Assembly: GCA_947454525.1 (NCBI GenBank)
Contig: CANGJM010000004.1
Coordinates: forward strand, 62,001 to 126,000
Length of the DNA: 64,000 nucleotides
From: Flavobacteriales bacterium
GTDB lineage: Bacteria > Bacteroidota > Bacteroidia > Flavobacteriales_D > Crocinitomicaceae
Reading direction: 5' to 3'
Shown: one piece after another, positions 8,640-18,108 of the stretch
Numbering within the stretch: the first letter of the stretch is position 1
Layout: every line of letters starts with the position of its first letter
Program-made: the position numbers and the translations under genes
The notes under the pieces: generated by a model
Databases searched by the model: none
Seen by the model: the letters and a program-made list of their open reading frames with translations, nothing else
Told to the model about the DNA's origin: nothing

Positions 8640-10682
8640 CTATTCGACAATCTCGAACTCCGTCCGGCGATTTTGTGCTCGGCTTTCAGCATCTTCGTTT
8701 GCTACGCGTGGCATGCTCTCGCCAAATCCACTTGCTGTCATGCGTTCGGCAGATATCCCTTTCTCTGTTAGATAGCGCTTCACTTCTTCAGCGCGCGCTT
8801 GAGACAACTGCAAATTACTTTCTTCGTTACCTAAATCATCCGTATGACCATTGATTCGGATATTCAAGTTAGAATTGGATAATAAATATTTTGCGAAACC
8901 TGTTAAAATGACCTGCGCACTTTTGTTTAGTTCGTACGAATCGGTTGTATATAAGATATCCGCAATCGTGTATGGTTTTCCAGCAACTAAACTGTCTACT
9001 TGCATCGCCTTCACTTCCACATGTCGTTCACTGCGATTTTGAAGTTGTTCACTTTTTACCGTTTGAGCCTGAAAGGCAAAATTCTCTTTGTTTACAGAAA
9101 GCGTGATGTCTTGTTTTTGATCTACTTTTACCACTGCAGCGTATTTTCCGTCTTCTGCATTGACTTTAAAGTTGACCGTTTCACCTGTTTCGTTATAGGT
9201 GATGTCGATGCTGGCATTACTCACCGCATTTCCAGCTTCATCTTTTAATTCTCCGCGTAAAATCACTACTTCTTTGGGACGTGCCTCCTCGTATAAGTCG
9301 AATGCATAAATGTTCCAATCTCCGTCCTTTGCCGTGGAGAAATAAGCAACTTTTCCACTCGTAGAAACAAATAGTCCTAATTCATCTTGCGGCGAATTGA
9401 TGGGGTAGCCAATGTTTTTGGGTTCCGTCCATTTGTCACCTTCTTTACGGATGTAAAAAATGTCTAATCCACCGAGTCCCTTGCGTCCTTTTGTACTCGT
9501 GGAAACGAAATAAAGCGTCTCACCATCCTGATGAAAAAATGGACTCTTGTCCTTCGCAGCAGTATTCACAATGTCGAAAGGTTTCGCTGGACTCCAGGTT
9601 CCATCTGCTTGTTTTTCTGAATAATAAATGTCATTGTCCCGCGAACCTTTACGCAGCGTAGCAAAGAAGAGTAATTTCCCATCTGCGGATAGTGAAGGTT
9701 GTGCTTCCCATCCGTCTTTGGTGTTGATGTTCGGACCCATATTGATTAATGGTGTCCACTTGAAATCGTTTCCACCGCGTCCACTGCGCGTATAACTCGT
9801 TGTATATAAATCACAATTCAAATAGTCCTTGTTGTATACTTTCTCTACTTTGCAAGCGCAAATAATCATCTCGCGGTTGTCCACGGACAAAGAAGCAGTT
9901 CCGTAATTGTAAAAACTTCCGTTGTTAAACGGTTGCGGTAGGGGTGAGCCAAGGGAATAAAGGACATCTGATGCTCCTCGTTCTGAAATCGTAAATTCTT
10001 CGCGAATGTTTGTGGCAATATCTCCCAAATTGGTTCGGTCAACTTTTCGCGTGTAGAAAAGCAAATCGTTATCCGGAGAAATCATGGGGAAGTATTCGTC
10101 CAATTCTGAACTAACGCCACCTACTTTTTTCGGGACAAATGGAACAGGGTTTTGTACAAGTTCCTTCTGAAACTTGAGGTCATCCACAATGGATTGTATT
10201 TCTGCTTTCTGAGTCGCATACGTTTCAGAAAGTCCTGTCGGATTAATGCTGTCAAAGTCCAAAAATTTCTCTAGAAAAGTAAGGGCTTTTTCATCCTCAC
10301 CAAAATTATAGAGGACTTTTCCGCAGTAATAATAACAATCGGAGTGAAAACTAGGACATTTCTGTGCGGTGGTTTGATAGAATAAAATGGATTTCTTTAA
10401 TAGTGCCTCTCCCTCTGCTGAATTTGGATCTGACTTCAACTTGAAACTTGCCTGCTGATAGCATAACTGTGCGTAGTAATAATAACTTTCGGCGTGATTC
10501 GGATATTTGCGCATCAGCTCGCCAAACTGACTCGTTTGACTCGTGAAATCAGAAGCGGCTAACGCCTCTGTAAGCATTTTACGGATTTTTTTATCGTCGG
10601 TACCACACGGATCATCTTGACCCCAAGCAACTGAAGTGAGTCCAAGCAGTAGAAATAAAATGAACTGTATTTTTTGCATCAT
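8640..10682 (-). CDS. OmpA-family lipid/peptidoglycan-associated protein of PorE architecture
   Basis: 680 residues: signal peptide (ends WGQ), TPR-like helical repeats (about 25-160), a WD40-like PD40 beta-propeller (about 180-480; repeats such as DNDLLFYTRK, GKLLFFATLRKGSRDNDIYY, LGGLDIFYIRKE), a carboxypeptidase regulatory-like domain (about 490-560, RGELKDEAGNAVSNASIDI), and a C-terminal OmpA domain (about 575-678, NIRINGHTDDLGNEESNLQLSQARAEEVK). This order is that of PorE, a type IX secretion system component of Porphyromonas gingivalis, although several paralogues with the same order exist in Bacteroidota. The OmpA domain predicts peptidoglycan binding. It is a single gene, convergent with rplS. 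Confidence 0.85.
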   Translation of the reverse strand: MMQKIQFILFLLLGLTSVAWGQDDPCGTDDKKIRKMLTEALAASDFTSQTSQFGELMRKYPNHAESYYYYAQLCYQQASFKLKSDPNSAEGEALLKKSILFYQTTAQKCPSFHSDCYYYCGKVLYNFGEDEKALTFLEKFLDFDSINPTGLSETYATQKAEIQSIVDDLKFQKELVQNPVPFVPKKVGGVSSELDEYFPMISPDNDLLFYTRKVDRTNLGDIATNIREEFTISERGASDVLYSLGSPLPQPFNNGSFYNYGTASLSVDNREMIICACKVEKVYNKDYLNCDLYTTSYTRSGRGGNDFKWTPLINMGPNINTKDGWEAQPSLSADGKLLFFATLRKGSRDNDIYYSEKQADGTWSPAKPFDIVNTAAKDKSPFFHQDGETLYFVSTSTKGRKGLGGLDIFYIRKEGDKWTEPKNIGYPINSPQDELGLFVSTSGKVAYFSTAKDGDWNIYAFDLYEEARPKEVVILRGELKDEAGNAVSNASIDITYNETGETVNFKVNAEDGKYAAVVKVDQKQDITLSVNKENFAFQAQTVKSEQLQNRSERHVEVKAMQVDSLVAGKPYTIADILYTTDSYELNKSAQVILTGFAKYLLSNSNLNIRINGHTDDLGNEESNLQLSQARAEEVKRYLTEKGISAERMTASGFGESMPRVANEDAESRAQNRRTEFEIVE

Positions 10683-10692
10683 AATCCGAATT

Positions 10693-10740
10693 TAATGTGC
10701 TAATGTGCTAGTCTGCTAATGTGCTAGTGTGCCAATGTGT
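10693..10740. repeat. Six tandem copies of an 8-bp unit (TAATGTGC)
   Basis: Reading plus: TAATGTGC, TAATGTGC, TAGTCTGC, TAATGTGC, TAGTGTGC, CAATGTGT. Three copies are exact and three differ at one or two positions. The array starts 11 bases upstream of the OmpA-family gene start and ends 12 bases from the threonine aldolase stop, so it occupies the whole gap and would lie in the OmpA gene's leader or promoter. Confidence 0.85.
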
Positions 10741-10751
10741 TAAACTGTTCC

Positions 10752-11774
10752 TCACTCTGCAATCATTCCAATCTTCTCGCACGTAAAATCAATATCCGCA
10801 GAAGAAACATCGAGGTGTGTCACAAAGCGTAGCATTCCTGGTCCAAAAGCCATAGCGAGAATCCCGAGGGACATAAACTGTGCCAAGATCGCATCGCGTT
10901 TCTCTGGATTTTTGAGTTGCACGACAACGATGTTTGTTTCTACGCCAAGTACGGAATCTACCCAATCTTGTTTCAAGAAAGAGGCTTCGAGTTGCTGCGC
11001 ATGACGATGGTCTTCTGTTAATCGTTCCCGATTGTTCTTTAAGGCGAAAAGTCCACCAGCGGCAATAATTCCAGCCTGACGCATTCCGCCACCCATTACT
11101 TTGCGCACGCGACGAGCTTTGTGAATGAATTCCTTCGTTCCAACTAAAACCGATCCAACGGGTGCTCCAAGTCCCTTTGATAAACAAATACTAATGGAAT
11201 CAAAAGCGGCTCCATAGATAGCGGGATCCATTTGATTCACTGCGAGCGCATTACAGACACGTGCACCGTCTAAATGCAATGGGAGTCCAAGCGAATCGCA
11301 AAGAGCTCTTATTTCAAGTATTTTATCAAAGAAATAAACAGCTCCACCGCCACGATTTGCTGTATCCTCGAGGGAAACGAGTTGGGTTAATGGAAAATGT
11401 ACATCATGAGCTGGATTGATCCATTGGGCGATATCACGTGCTTCGAGTCGTCCTCGGTCGCCTTTCAGCAAACGGACAGATGCGCCGCTGTTTTTAGCAA
11501 TTCCACCACCTTCATATTTGTAGATGTGACTTTCCTCGTGACAAATTACTTCTCCACCAGGTTGCACATGCACGTTGATGGCAATCTGGTTTGTTTGTGT
11601 CCCAGAAGAACAAAAAAGTCCGGCCTCTTTGCCAAATAAATGTGCAGCGTACTGCTCCAGTTCGATGATGCTCGGATCTTCTCCAAAAACATCGTCTCCA
11701 ACAGGGGCTGCAAACATAGCATCCTTCATGGCTGCACTCGGTTTTGTTACGGTATCGCTTCGAAAGTCAATCAT
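10752..11774 (-). CDS. ltaE: Low-specificity L-threonine aldolase
   Basis: PLP-dependent cleavage of L-threonine/allo-threonine to glycine and acetaldehyde, in the cytoplasm. The start at 11774 gives the family N-terminus MIDFRSDTVTKPS; a start six codons upstream (11792) is unlikely because it overlaps the promoter element. Family motifs: PVGDDVFGEDPS, CSSGTQTNQIA, EESHIY, LHLDGARVCNA, and the PLP Schiff-base lysine at residue 200 in ISICLSKGLGAPVGS. At 340 residues the length is normal. Divergent from a TauE-like gene. Confidence 0.93.
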   Translation of the reverse strand: MIDFRSDTVTKPSAAMKDAMFAAPVGDDVFGEDPSIIELEQYAAHLFGKEAGLFCSSGTQTNQIAINVHVQPGGEVICHEESHIYKYEGGGIAKNSGASVRLLKGDRGRLEARDIAQWINPAHDVHFPLTQLVSLEDTANRGGGAVYFFDKILEIRALCDSLGLPLHLDGARVCNALAVNQMDPAIYGAAFDSISICLSKGLGAPVGSVLVGTKEFIHKARRVRKVMGGGMRQAGIIAAGGLFALKNNRERLTEDHRHAQQLEASFLKQDWVDSVLGVETNIVVVQLKNPEKRDAILAQFMSLGILAMAFGPGMLRFVTHLDVSSADIDFTCEKIGMIAE

Positions 11775-11789
11775 TCCTCTTATTTTTAA

Positions 11790-11797
11790 CAAAAATA
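11790..11797 (-). promoter_or_regulatory. Promoter -7 element for threonine aldolase
   Basis: On the minus strand this reads TATTTTTG, a match to TAnnTTTG, 15 bases upstream of the ATG at 11774. No clear -33 partner. Confidence 0.4.
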
Positions 11798-11803
11798 ATC
11801 AAA

Positions 11804-12571
11804 ATGCTAGGCGAAATAGGAATTGTATTGGTTTGTTTAATTGGTTCTTTTGCAACCTTTTTTAGTGGTTTTGGTTTAGGAACGATTTTGTTGCCTGTTT
11901 TCAGCTTGTATTTCCCGCTGGAATTGGCTGTACTGGCAACGGCCCTCGTTCATTTTTCAAATAATTTATTCAAGTTAAGCATCATGTCACGTCACATTGA
12001 TCTGGGTCTTTTTAAGAAATTCGGACTAACGGCTTTGCTCGGTGCATTAATGGGAGCGTACCTATTAAGATTGGCGGGACGAATGGGGACCTTGTTTGTT
12101 TTTCCATTCTGGGGTGGGCGAGAGGTGAGTTTGCTTTCGTTTATGATTGGACTCTTGATGTTGGTTTTTGTCGTTTTTGAATGGAAAAAAATCAAATTCC
12201 CATTTTCCAACTCCACACTTTTCTTACCAATAGGCGGATTCCTCAGTGGTTTTTTTGGAGGTTTCTCTGGACATCAAGGAGCTTTGCGTTCTGCGTTTCT
12301 TTCCAAAATATCCTTGGATAAACAATTGTTTGTGGCGACAAGTGCGCTGATTTCGACCCTGATTGACTTCTCACGAATTTCCATCTATACGAATCACACA
12401 AATTGGGCCGGACTGAACACGAGCTACCTTTTTTTGGGTGCGCTATCGGCATTTATTGGTTCCATACTTGGGAAAAAGTACCTTACGAAAGTATCCTACG
12501 GTTTTATTCAAGGAATTGTCGCTGTCTTTTTGCTTGCGATGGCACTTGGACTCATGACAGGAATCATCTAA
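11804..12571 (+). CDS. TauE/SafE-family membrane transporter
   Basis: 255 residues, almost entirely hydrophobic, with seven or eight predicted membrane segments. TSUP (TauE/SafE) family features: the first repeat FFSGFGLGTILLPVF and the second repeat GGFLSGFFGGFSGHQGALRSAF, i.e. the two internally homologous halves. Members export or import sulfite, sulfonates or related organic anions; the substrate here is not indicated. The ATG at 11804 is chosen because the region upstream lies in the divergent ltaE promoter. It converges with the MORN-repeat gene, overlapping by four bases. Confidence 0.85.
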   Translation: MLGEIGIVLVCLIGSFATFFSGFGLGTILLPVFSLYFPLELAVLATALVHFSNNLFKLSIMSRHIDLGLFKKFGLTALLGALMGAYLLRLAGRMGTLFVFPFWGGREVSLLSFMIGLLMLVFVVFEWKKIKFPFSNSTLFLPIGGFLSGFFGGFSGHQGALRSAFLSKISLDKQLFVATSALISTLIDFSRISIYTNHTNWAGLNTSYLFLGALSAFIGSILGKKYLTKVSYGFIQGIVAVFLLAMALGLMTGII

Positions 12572-13539
12572 TTCGATCCTTCTTTTTCGTCTGAAATTTC
12601 TGCTGCCTTTTTCGGGTCTCCTTTTTTCGGTTTTTCTAGTTTTTTAAAGAGTTCTGTTTTCACTCCAAATTGGTCAATGCTGAATTCTTCGAGTTTTTCC
12701 CCTTTACTGGAGAACGTGGCTTGATACTTTAGTTTACCGTCAGGATAATATTCTACATGTTTTCCATCTGGTAAATTATTCTTGAAGAAGGATTGCTGCA
12801 AGATCATTCCTTTTTCATCGACAGTTTTAAATTCACCATTTTTTAATCCATTGGACCAATTTTCAACATGAGCTTCTTTTCCGCTTTCGTAATAATAGGT
12901 CCATTTACCATCCTTCTTCCCTTGTTTATAATTGAGGCGCATTTCTACTTTTCCAGAATCGGTATAAGTGATGTGTGGTCCATCTTGAAGTCCTGCCTTG
13001 TAGTAAACCATTTTGCCAAGTTTCGAATCTAAGTAGTAGAACTTTTGGACTCCATCCATCAAATTGTTTTTGTACGTGTGCAGTTCAATGGTATCATTGG
13101 CCTCGTTGTCATCGAAAAGAATATACGTTCCTTGCAAGAGATTATTTACGTGATTAATTTCTCGTTCCTTACGTCCAGACTCAAAATAAACCGTGCTTTT
13201 CCCATTTAGTTTCCCCATGGAATAAGCTTGGATGGATTGACGGCAGCCATTAGAGAAATAGGAGGTGTCAATTCCATCGCGATATCCATTGACGATATTA
13301 AGTGATTCTTCTAAATTTCCATTTTGATGACAGGTGACACAGGTTCCATTATAAGGTGTGGAGAAATCCCTTTTCATCACATACATGTTACGCTGGTCAT
13401 CGAAGGATAATAAATTGTAACAGTTTTTAAGGTTACGGTAATCACATTTACGGATGCTTGTCCCGCATGGACTTTCCTCCTGCGAAAAACAGGTGCTGAA
13501 AATACCTAGTAAAATAACGAAAAGCATGTAGTGCTTCAT
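12568..13539 (-). CDS. Secreted MORN-variant (YwqK-like) repeat protein
   Basis: 323 residues with a signal peptide (ends TCFSQ) and a series of YwqK-type MORN-variant repeats with the pattern Y-x-[DS]-G-x3-x2-Y-x2-G-x2-[DN]-G, e.g. YESGRKEREI, YYESGKEAHVENWSNGLKNG and YYPDGKLKYQATF. NCBI calls the family a YwqK antitoxin, but in Bacteroidota these are mostly exported proteins of unknown role. The C-terminus is Lys/Glu-rich. Two Cys clusters near the mature N-terminus (PCGTS, CHQNG context with CVTC) may form disulfides. A longer paralogous architecture occurs at 41314-43596. Confidence 0.75.
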   Translation of the reverse strand: MKHYMLFVILLGIFSTCFSQEESPCGTSIRKCDYRNLKNCYNLLSFDDQRNMYVMKRDFSTPYNGTCVTCHQNGNLEESLNIVNGYRDGIDTSYFSNGCRQSIQAYSMGKLNGKSTVYFESGRKEREINHVNNLLQGTYILFDDNEANDTIELHTYKNNLMDGVQKFYYLDSKLGKMVYYKAGLQDGPHITYTDSGKVEMRLNYKQGKKDGKWTYYYESGKEAHVENWSNGLKNGEFKTVDEKGMILQQSFFKNNLPDGKHVEYYPDGKLKYQATFSSKGEKLEEFSIDQFGVKTELFKKLEKPKKGDPKKAAEISDEKEGSN

Positions 13540-13567
13540 GCTAAAGAGTTTAGAATCAATCAGAAAG

Positions 13568-13960
13568 TTACGCTATTTTTTGAATAGCTTCTTTCATTTT
13601 CTCTGGAATTTCAATCGTGCATTGTTTTTTAGAATTGAAAGCGACTAGAGTAGAGCTTCCTTTTGTCACGAGAACATCGTTGACATGTATCTCATAACCC
13701 AAGGTAAAACTCTTTGTTCCCATTTGGATTAATCCAACAGTTACAAACGGAATATCGTTTAGAACAATCGGTTTCAGGTATTCCACTTCATTTTTGACCA
13801 AAACCACGCCCTCTTCCATCCAATTCCAATCCTTGCCTACTAGTTCTGCAAAGTAATGCATGCGAGCGATTTCGAAATACGTCAAATAAATGGCGTTATT
13901 TACGTGTCCAAGGATGTCTAAATCTGTTAATCGAACATAAATGCGTGCTGGAGAAATCAT
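13568..13960 (-). CDS. Acyl-CoA thioesterase, YbgC/4HBT family
   Basis: 130-residue single hotdog-fold protein. VRLTDLDILGHVNNAIYLTYFEIARMHYF carries the 4HBT signature, with Asp14 of the D-x-x-G-H-V-N-N motif as catalytic residue. It hydrolyses acyl-CoA thioesters; the chain length is not predictable. Its start overlaps the stop of the CapD-like gene in an ATGA arrangement, so the two are probably translated together, although no metabolic link is obvious. Confidence 0.85.
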   Translation of the reverse strand: MISPARIYVRLTDLDILGHVNNAIYLTYFEIARMHYFAELVGKDWNWMEEGVVLVKNEVEYLKPIVLNDIPFVTVGLIQMGTKSFTLGYEIHVNDVLVTKGSSTLVAFNSKKQCTIEIPEKMKEAIQKIA

Positions 13961-15834
13961 TTGTCGAGTTTTTGGTATTCGGAGTTGTTGCTGATGAATT
14001 CAGGAACGATGTGTTTCATTTGAGTAACAATTGCGGTGTTATCCTGATGAATACACAAGTCCACAAGGGTTTGAATGTGTTTCATTTGTTCATCCGATTC
14101 GGTGCGCGTTTTTGCGATGAGGATTTTTTGATGATGTGTTGGAATCGTATTTTCTTCGTTGGCTAATAATTCCTCATATAATTTTTCACCAGGACGCAAG
14201 CCCGTAAAGATGAGTTCAATATCTTTTCCTATTTCTAAACCTGATAATTGAATCATCTTTTTCGCTAAGTCAGCAATTTTCACGGATTGACCCATTTCAA
14301 AAACGAAAATCTCACCTCCTCGTCCCATCGTAGCAGCCTCTAGAACGAGTTTGCAAGCTTCAGGGATGGTCATAAAGAAACGTGTGATTCGCTCGTCTGT
14401 AACGGTCACTGGTCCACCATTTTCAATTTGTTTCTGAAACAAGGGAATTACTGAACCATTGGAACCTAAAACATTTCCGAAACGTGTGGTGATAAATTGT
14501 GTGATGTGTTGTTCATTTAATTTTTGTACATACATTTCCGCAATGCGTTTGGATGCACCCATTACATTGGTTGGATTCACGGCCTTATCGGTGGAAATCA
14601 TGATGAATTTCTTTGCGCCAAAGGCTAATGATAAGTCGGCCAGTATTTTTGTTCCCTTTACATTCGTTTGAACAGCTTCAGCTGGATTCAATTCCATCAT
14701 TGGAACATGTTTATAAGCTGCTGCGTGAAAAACGATGTCCGGTTTGAATGTTTGAAAGAGCTTTTGCATGCGCTCTTGGTTACAAATATCCCCAATAACT
14801 ACCTCAAATTTCAAGTCTGAAAAATGTTGGTTTAGTTCAAATTGTAAATCATATAACGGTGATTCAGCTTGGTCAAGGAGAATGATGTTCTTTGGGTTGA
14901 ACTGTGCAATTTGTTGAACAAGTCCGCTTCCGATAGATCCAGCAGCTCCACTTACCAATATTGTTGAAGTTGAAATCTCAGTGGAAAGTTGGTTGTTCTT
15001 TAAATCAATAATTTCTCTTCCTAATAGATCTTCGATTCTGATTTTTTTCAATTGTCTTGAACTAAACTCACCGTTTATCCAACTTTTAGGATTAGGAACC
15101 TTTTGTATGGTCAATTTCAACGTCATTGCCTCGTCAATGACTTTTTGCATTTTTTCAACGTCCGGAACCTGAATGGCTACAATTAAGGTCTTTGCTTGAA
15201 GCTCCTTTTGCAGTTTTGAGAGTTGACGAGTACTATACACGCGGATTCCTTCAATGCGCGTACCTTGAAGTTTTTCATTGTCGTCAATAAACGCTGTAGC
15301 AATTTGGTTGTTTCTTGTATCCTTTTCTAAGGTTCTTTTGGTAATTAAACCGGAGACCCCAGCGCCATAGATAATCACTGACTCTTGATTGCCAGTGTCC
15401 TTCATGGATTCTAAATACAGTAACTTGATGATAAATCTTCCGCCAACGACAAAGAAAACACTTGCTAGGAATTCCATAACGAGCACTGACATTGGGAAGA
15501 GAAAGAATCCATCCATGTGATGATAACGAACGAGTCCACCCAGTAAAAAGATGATGGTACAGCTCAATTCAGCGAGAAATATCCGTTTTAAATCCTCAGT
15601 GGAAGTATAACGCACCAATCCTTTTTGAATTTGGAAAGCGTAGAATACGAGGAGTTTAACTAAGATAAAAAACCAAAGGGATCTTGAGAGGATTTCCCAT
15701 TCTGATTGAATCAAAGAAAAATCCGCTTTGAGGTCAAAGCGGATTAAATAGGCAAAAGCAAGCGCACTAAGATGAATGATTAAGTCTAGAAGAACAACCA
15801 ACCATCTAGGCGTATTTTGTTTTAATTTAAGCAC
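13957..15834 (-). CDS. Membrane nucleotide-sugar 4,6-dehydratase (CapD/FlaA1/PglF family)
   Basis: 625 residues: four N-terminal membrane helices (about 10-135), a CoA-binding/Rossmann-like segment with VIIYGAGVSG (about 153-162), then the catalytic short-chain dehydrogenase domain with GAAGSIGSG (296-304) and STDKAVNPTNVMGASKR. In this family the usual catalytic Tyr is replaced by Met (Met425 here) with Lys429 retained, as in PglF-type UDP-GlcNAc 4,6-dehydratases. It makes a UDP-4-keto-6-deoxy sugar for surface polysaccharide or glycoprotein. The start is GTG at 15834, with a near-consensus TATCTTTA element just upstream. It is coupled to the downstream thioesterase. No other polysaccharide genes are nearby. 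Confidence 0.9.
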   Translation of the reverse strand: MLKLKQNTPRWLVVLLDLIIHLSALAFAYLIRFDLKADFSLIQSEWEILSRSLWFFILVKLLVFYAFQIQKGLVRYTSTEDLKRIFLAELSCTIIFLLGGLVRYHHMDGFFLFPMSVLVMEFLASVFFVVGGRFIIKLLYLESMKDTGNQESVIIYGAGVSGLITKRTLEKDTRNNQIATAFIDDNEKLQGTRIEGIRVYSTRQLSKLQKELQAKTLIVAIQVPDVEKMQKVIDEAMTLKLTIQKVPNPKSWINGEFSSRQLKKIRIEDLLGREIIDLKNNQLSTEISTSTILVSGAAGSIGSGLVQQIAQFNPKNIILLDQAESPLYDLQFELNQHFSDLKFEVVIGDICNQERMQKLFQTFKPDIVFHAAAYKHVPMMELNPAEAVQTNVKGTKILADLSLAFGAKKFIMISTDKAVNPTNVMGASKRIAEMYVQKLNEQHITQFITTRFGNVLGSNGSVIPLFQKQIENGGPVTVTDERITRFFMTIPEACKLVLEAATMGRGGEIFVFEMGQSVKIADLAKKMIQLSGLEIGKDIELIFTGLRPGEKLYEELLANEENTIPTHHQKILIAKTRTESDEQMKHIQTLVDLCIHQDNTAIVTQMKHIVPEFISNNSEYQKLDK

Positions 15835-15859
15835 ACGTAAAGATAGGTATTCTTATGGA

Positions 15860-18103
15860 TTACTCGGAACGAACCAAAGTAACATTTCCGTGTTTCAGGA
15901 TTTCGTTTCCTCCATTGGATACAGCCTTCGCAATGTAAAAATAAACACCTTCGAGCACATCGTCACCTGATTCATCTTTACCATCCCACATAAATGCTGG
16001 ATTGTCATATTCTCTAATCACTTGTCCCCAACGGTTAAGAATCGTACAATTGAAGGTTTTAATACCACCAAAGAAGAGTAATTGGAAATAATCATTGCTA
16101 CCATCATTGTTCGGTGTAAATACATTTGGAACTTCGATGTCACAGAAATAGAATTCAATCGTTGCTGTATCGATGGAAACACCACACATGTTAGATGCTG
16201 TAACGATGTAATTCCCAGTTTCTGTTACACTAATCGCAGAAGTGGAAGCTCCTGTCGACCAAAGGTAATTTACGTTTTGTGGTTGAACCAAAGCCGCTAA
16301 AACTTGCGTTTCACCTATACAAAGTGTCGTGTCGAGTATATTCGTGAACGGATCTGCAACGAATGTCAATTGGAATGTTTCCGTAAAGTTACATACGCTA
16401 TCCGTCATTGTAATGGAATAAATTCCAGCAGTATCCGCAACAATTGTTGGGTTTTGTCCAGCTGGATTAGAGAAATTCACTAATGGTGAATTTGCTGTCC
16501 AGTTGCTACCTGTGTACGATAGAACTCCATTGATTTGAAGTGTTAAGTTACATAAAACCGTATCTTGAAGAGGTGCAATCGGGGCAGGAATGGAATCAAC
16601 AGTAACAATAACGCTGTCCACACAACCGATTTGGTCAATCACCATCAAGGAGTAATTTCCACTTTGAAGTCCAGTAAAGGTTCCACTTAAATTATTAGAA
16701 ACTAATAATGGTCCTTGATACAAGATAAATTGATAAGGTGTAATTCCAAGTGTAGCAGTAGATGTAATTCCTCCGTCCGAAAGACTACAAAACTCCAACG
16801 TGGAATTAAAGTTATCGATGTCTGGATTCGTGGAAGGGAAAATCTCGATTGATTCAGTATCGAAACAGCCATTTTGGTCTTCAACATAAATGGGATAAAC
16901 GCCAGGTGCTAAATTGATGAAGTTGATTGCTGCTGAGAATGTAGTGCCGTTATCAATACTGTATTGAAAGATTGGCGTTCCACCAGCGACATCAAAATCA
17001 ATGGTTCCATTATCCAAACCACAAGTCGTGGTGACCGAAGTTAAATTCGTAATTTGAAGCGAATCAACTCCATCGAGAATGGCAATCATTGTATCCGAAC
17101 AGTTGTTTTGATCCACCATAATTACCGTGTAGGATGCCGTATCTAAATTGTTAAAAATTCCGTTTGGTTGAAAAGCCGCTCCAATAGAGTAGGTATATCC
17201 ACCAGCTCCTCCAGAGGAAGTAGCTGTTAAACTTCCGTTGATACTTCCACAAGTTGGATTGATCGTAGTAACGGTATCAATTTGTGGGTAACTCACTGAA
17301 ATCGTAATGGTGTCATAACAAGTGTTGATACTGTCTGTCATCATAACGATGTATGATGTTTGTTGTGTTGGACTCACTGGTGTTGGATCATCTCCAGTAT
17401 AAACACCTGGGCCGTAGGAGTAATTATCGTGCAACCAAGTGATGTTAAAGTTTGGTGCAGTCGCTGTAATCATGATATTGTCTAATCCCCAGTGGTCAAA
17501 TGCCGCTCCTGATACTGCTAATTGCGTCCATCTAAATTGCGTAGAAGTTGTTTGTGCGGCTGCAGGTATTGGCAAACAGTAGTTTTGCCAAGAAGTCAAC
17601 ATAACGTCGTAACCGCCATTTGGACTCCAGTATTGTATGGTTGTCCACGAAAGTCCAGCATCTGTTGAATATTGTATGTAAACACCTTCATTCGCTAAAT
17701 CGGGACCTTCACATGGAGAAGCTTGTGCTTGAATAGCATAACGCATGTCGAAACATACTTGTCCACCAGAAGAAACGTCCAATGGAATTGTTGTCATTTC
17801 ACGAGGAGCAACGGATTGATTACCCATCCACATGAAATCTGTGCCATCTAAGGAAGGGACACCACAAGTGTTATTGGCAATCGTTACAACTTGAGAAAAT
17901 TGCCATCCCACAGGTTGACCACTATTAAAGTTTTCACCGAAGGCAACCTGACTTGTTCCGCTTCCTGTAACACTTAATGTTGTAGAGCCATTACACGGAA
18001 TCGTGGTGCTTGTTGCACTTGCTGTAACGGTACATTGTGCATGGAGCGATTGAATTGTTCCAACTATGAGAGCAGCTGAAACAAATAAATGAGTAAATTT
18101 CAT
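15860..18103 (-). CDS. Large secreted protein with type B (CHU_C) sorting domain
   Basis: 747 residues. The signal peptide ends near LHAQC. Residues about 55-215 resemble a jelly-roll/reelin-like adhesion module (WGLDNIMITA). About 265-500 hold SprB-like repeats with the pattern ...DVTVTNPTCGxxNGSIT-x-GGTPxYxYSxDxGxxF-x-LxxGxYxxxVxDxxGC (e.g. CGLDNGTIDFDVAGGTPIFQYSID). The last 90 residues are a gliding-motility-associated C-terminal domain: VPNVFTPNNDGSNDYF, LNRWGQVIRE, WDGKDESGDDVLEGVYFYI. The protein should be secreted by the type IX system and held at the cell surface. The TAG-free spacing to the CapD-like gene is 25 bases. Confidence 0.9.
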   Translation of the reverse strand: MKFTHLFVSAALIVGTIQSLHAQCTVTASATSTTIPCNGSTTLSVTGSGTSQVAFGENFNSGQPVGWQFSQVVTIANNTCGVPSLDGTDFMWMGNQSVAPREMTTIPLDVSSGGQVCFDMRYAIQAQASPCEGPDLANEGVYIQYSTDAGLSWTTIQYWSPNGGYDVMLTSWQNYCLPIPAAAQTTSTQFRWTQLAVSGAAFDHWGLDNIMITATAPNFNITWLHDNYSYGPGVYTGDDPTPVSPTQQTSYIVMMTDSINTCYDTITISVSYPQIDTVTTINPTCGSINGSLTATSSGGAGGYTYSIGAAFQPNGIFNNLDTASYTVIMVDQNNCSDTMIAILDGVDSLQITNLTSVTTTCGLDNGTIDFDVAGGTPIFQYSIDNGTTFSAAINFINLAPGVYPIYVEDQNGCFDTESIEIFPSTNPDIDNFNSTLEFCSLSDGGITSTATLGITPYQFILYQGPLLVSNNLSGTFTGLQSGNYSLMVIDQIGCVDSVIVTVDSIPAPIAPLQDTVLCNLTLQINGVLSYTGSNWTANSPLVNFSNPAGQNPTIVADTAGIYSITMTDSVCNFTETFQLTFVADPFTNILDTTLCIGETQVLAALVQPQNVNYLWSTGASTSAISVTETGNYIVTASNMCGVSIDTATIEFYFCDIEVPNVFTPNNDGSNDYFQLLFFGGIKTFNCTILNRWGQVIREYDNPAFMWDGKDESGDDVLEGVYFYIAKAVSNGGNEILKHGNVTLVRSE

Positions 18104-18108
18104 GGGAA

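Noticed and set aside
11804-12571. TauE-like gene at 11804 as part of a sulfur operon
   Set aside because: It stands alone next to threonine aldolase and a MORN-repeat gene; no sulfur-related neighbour, unlike the exporter at 39793.
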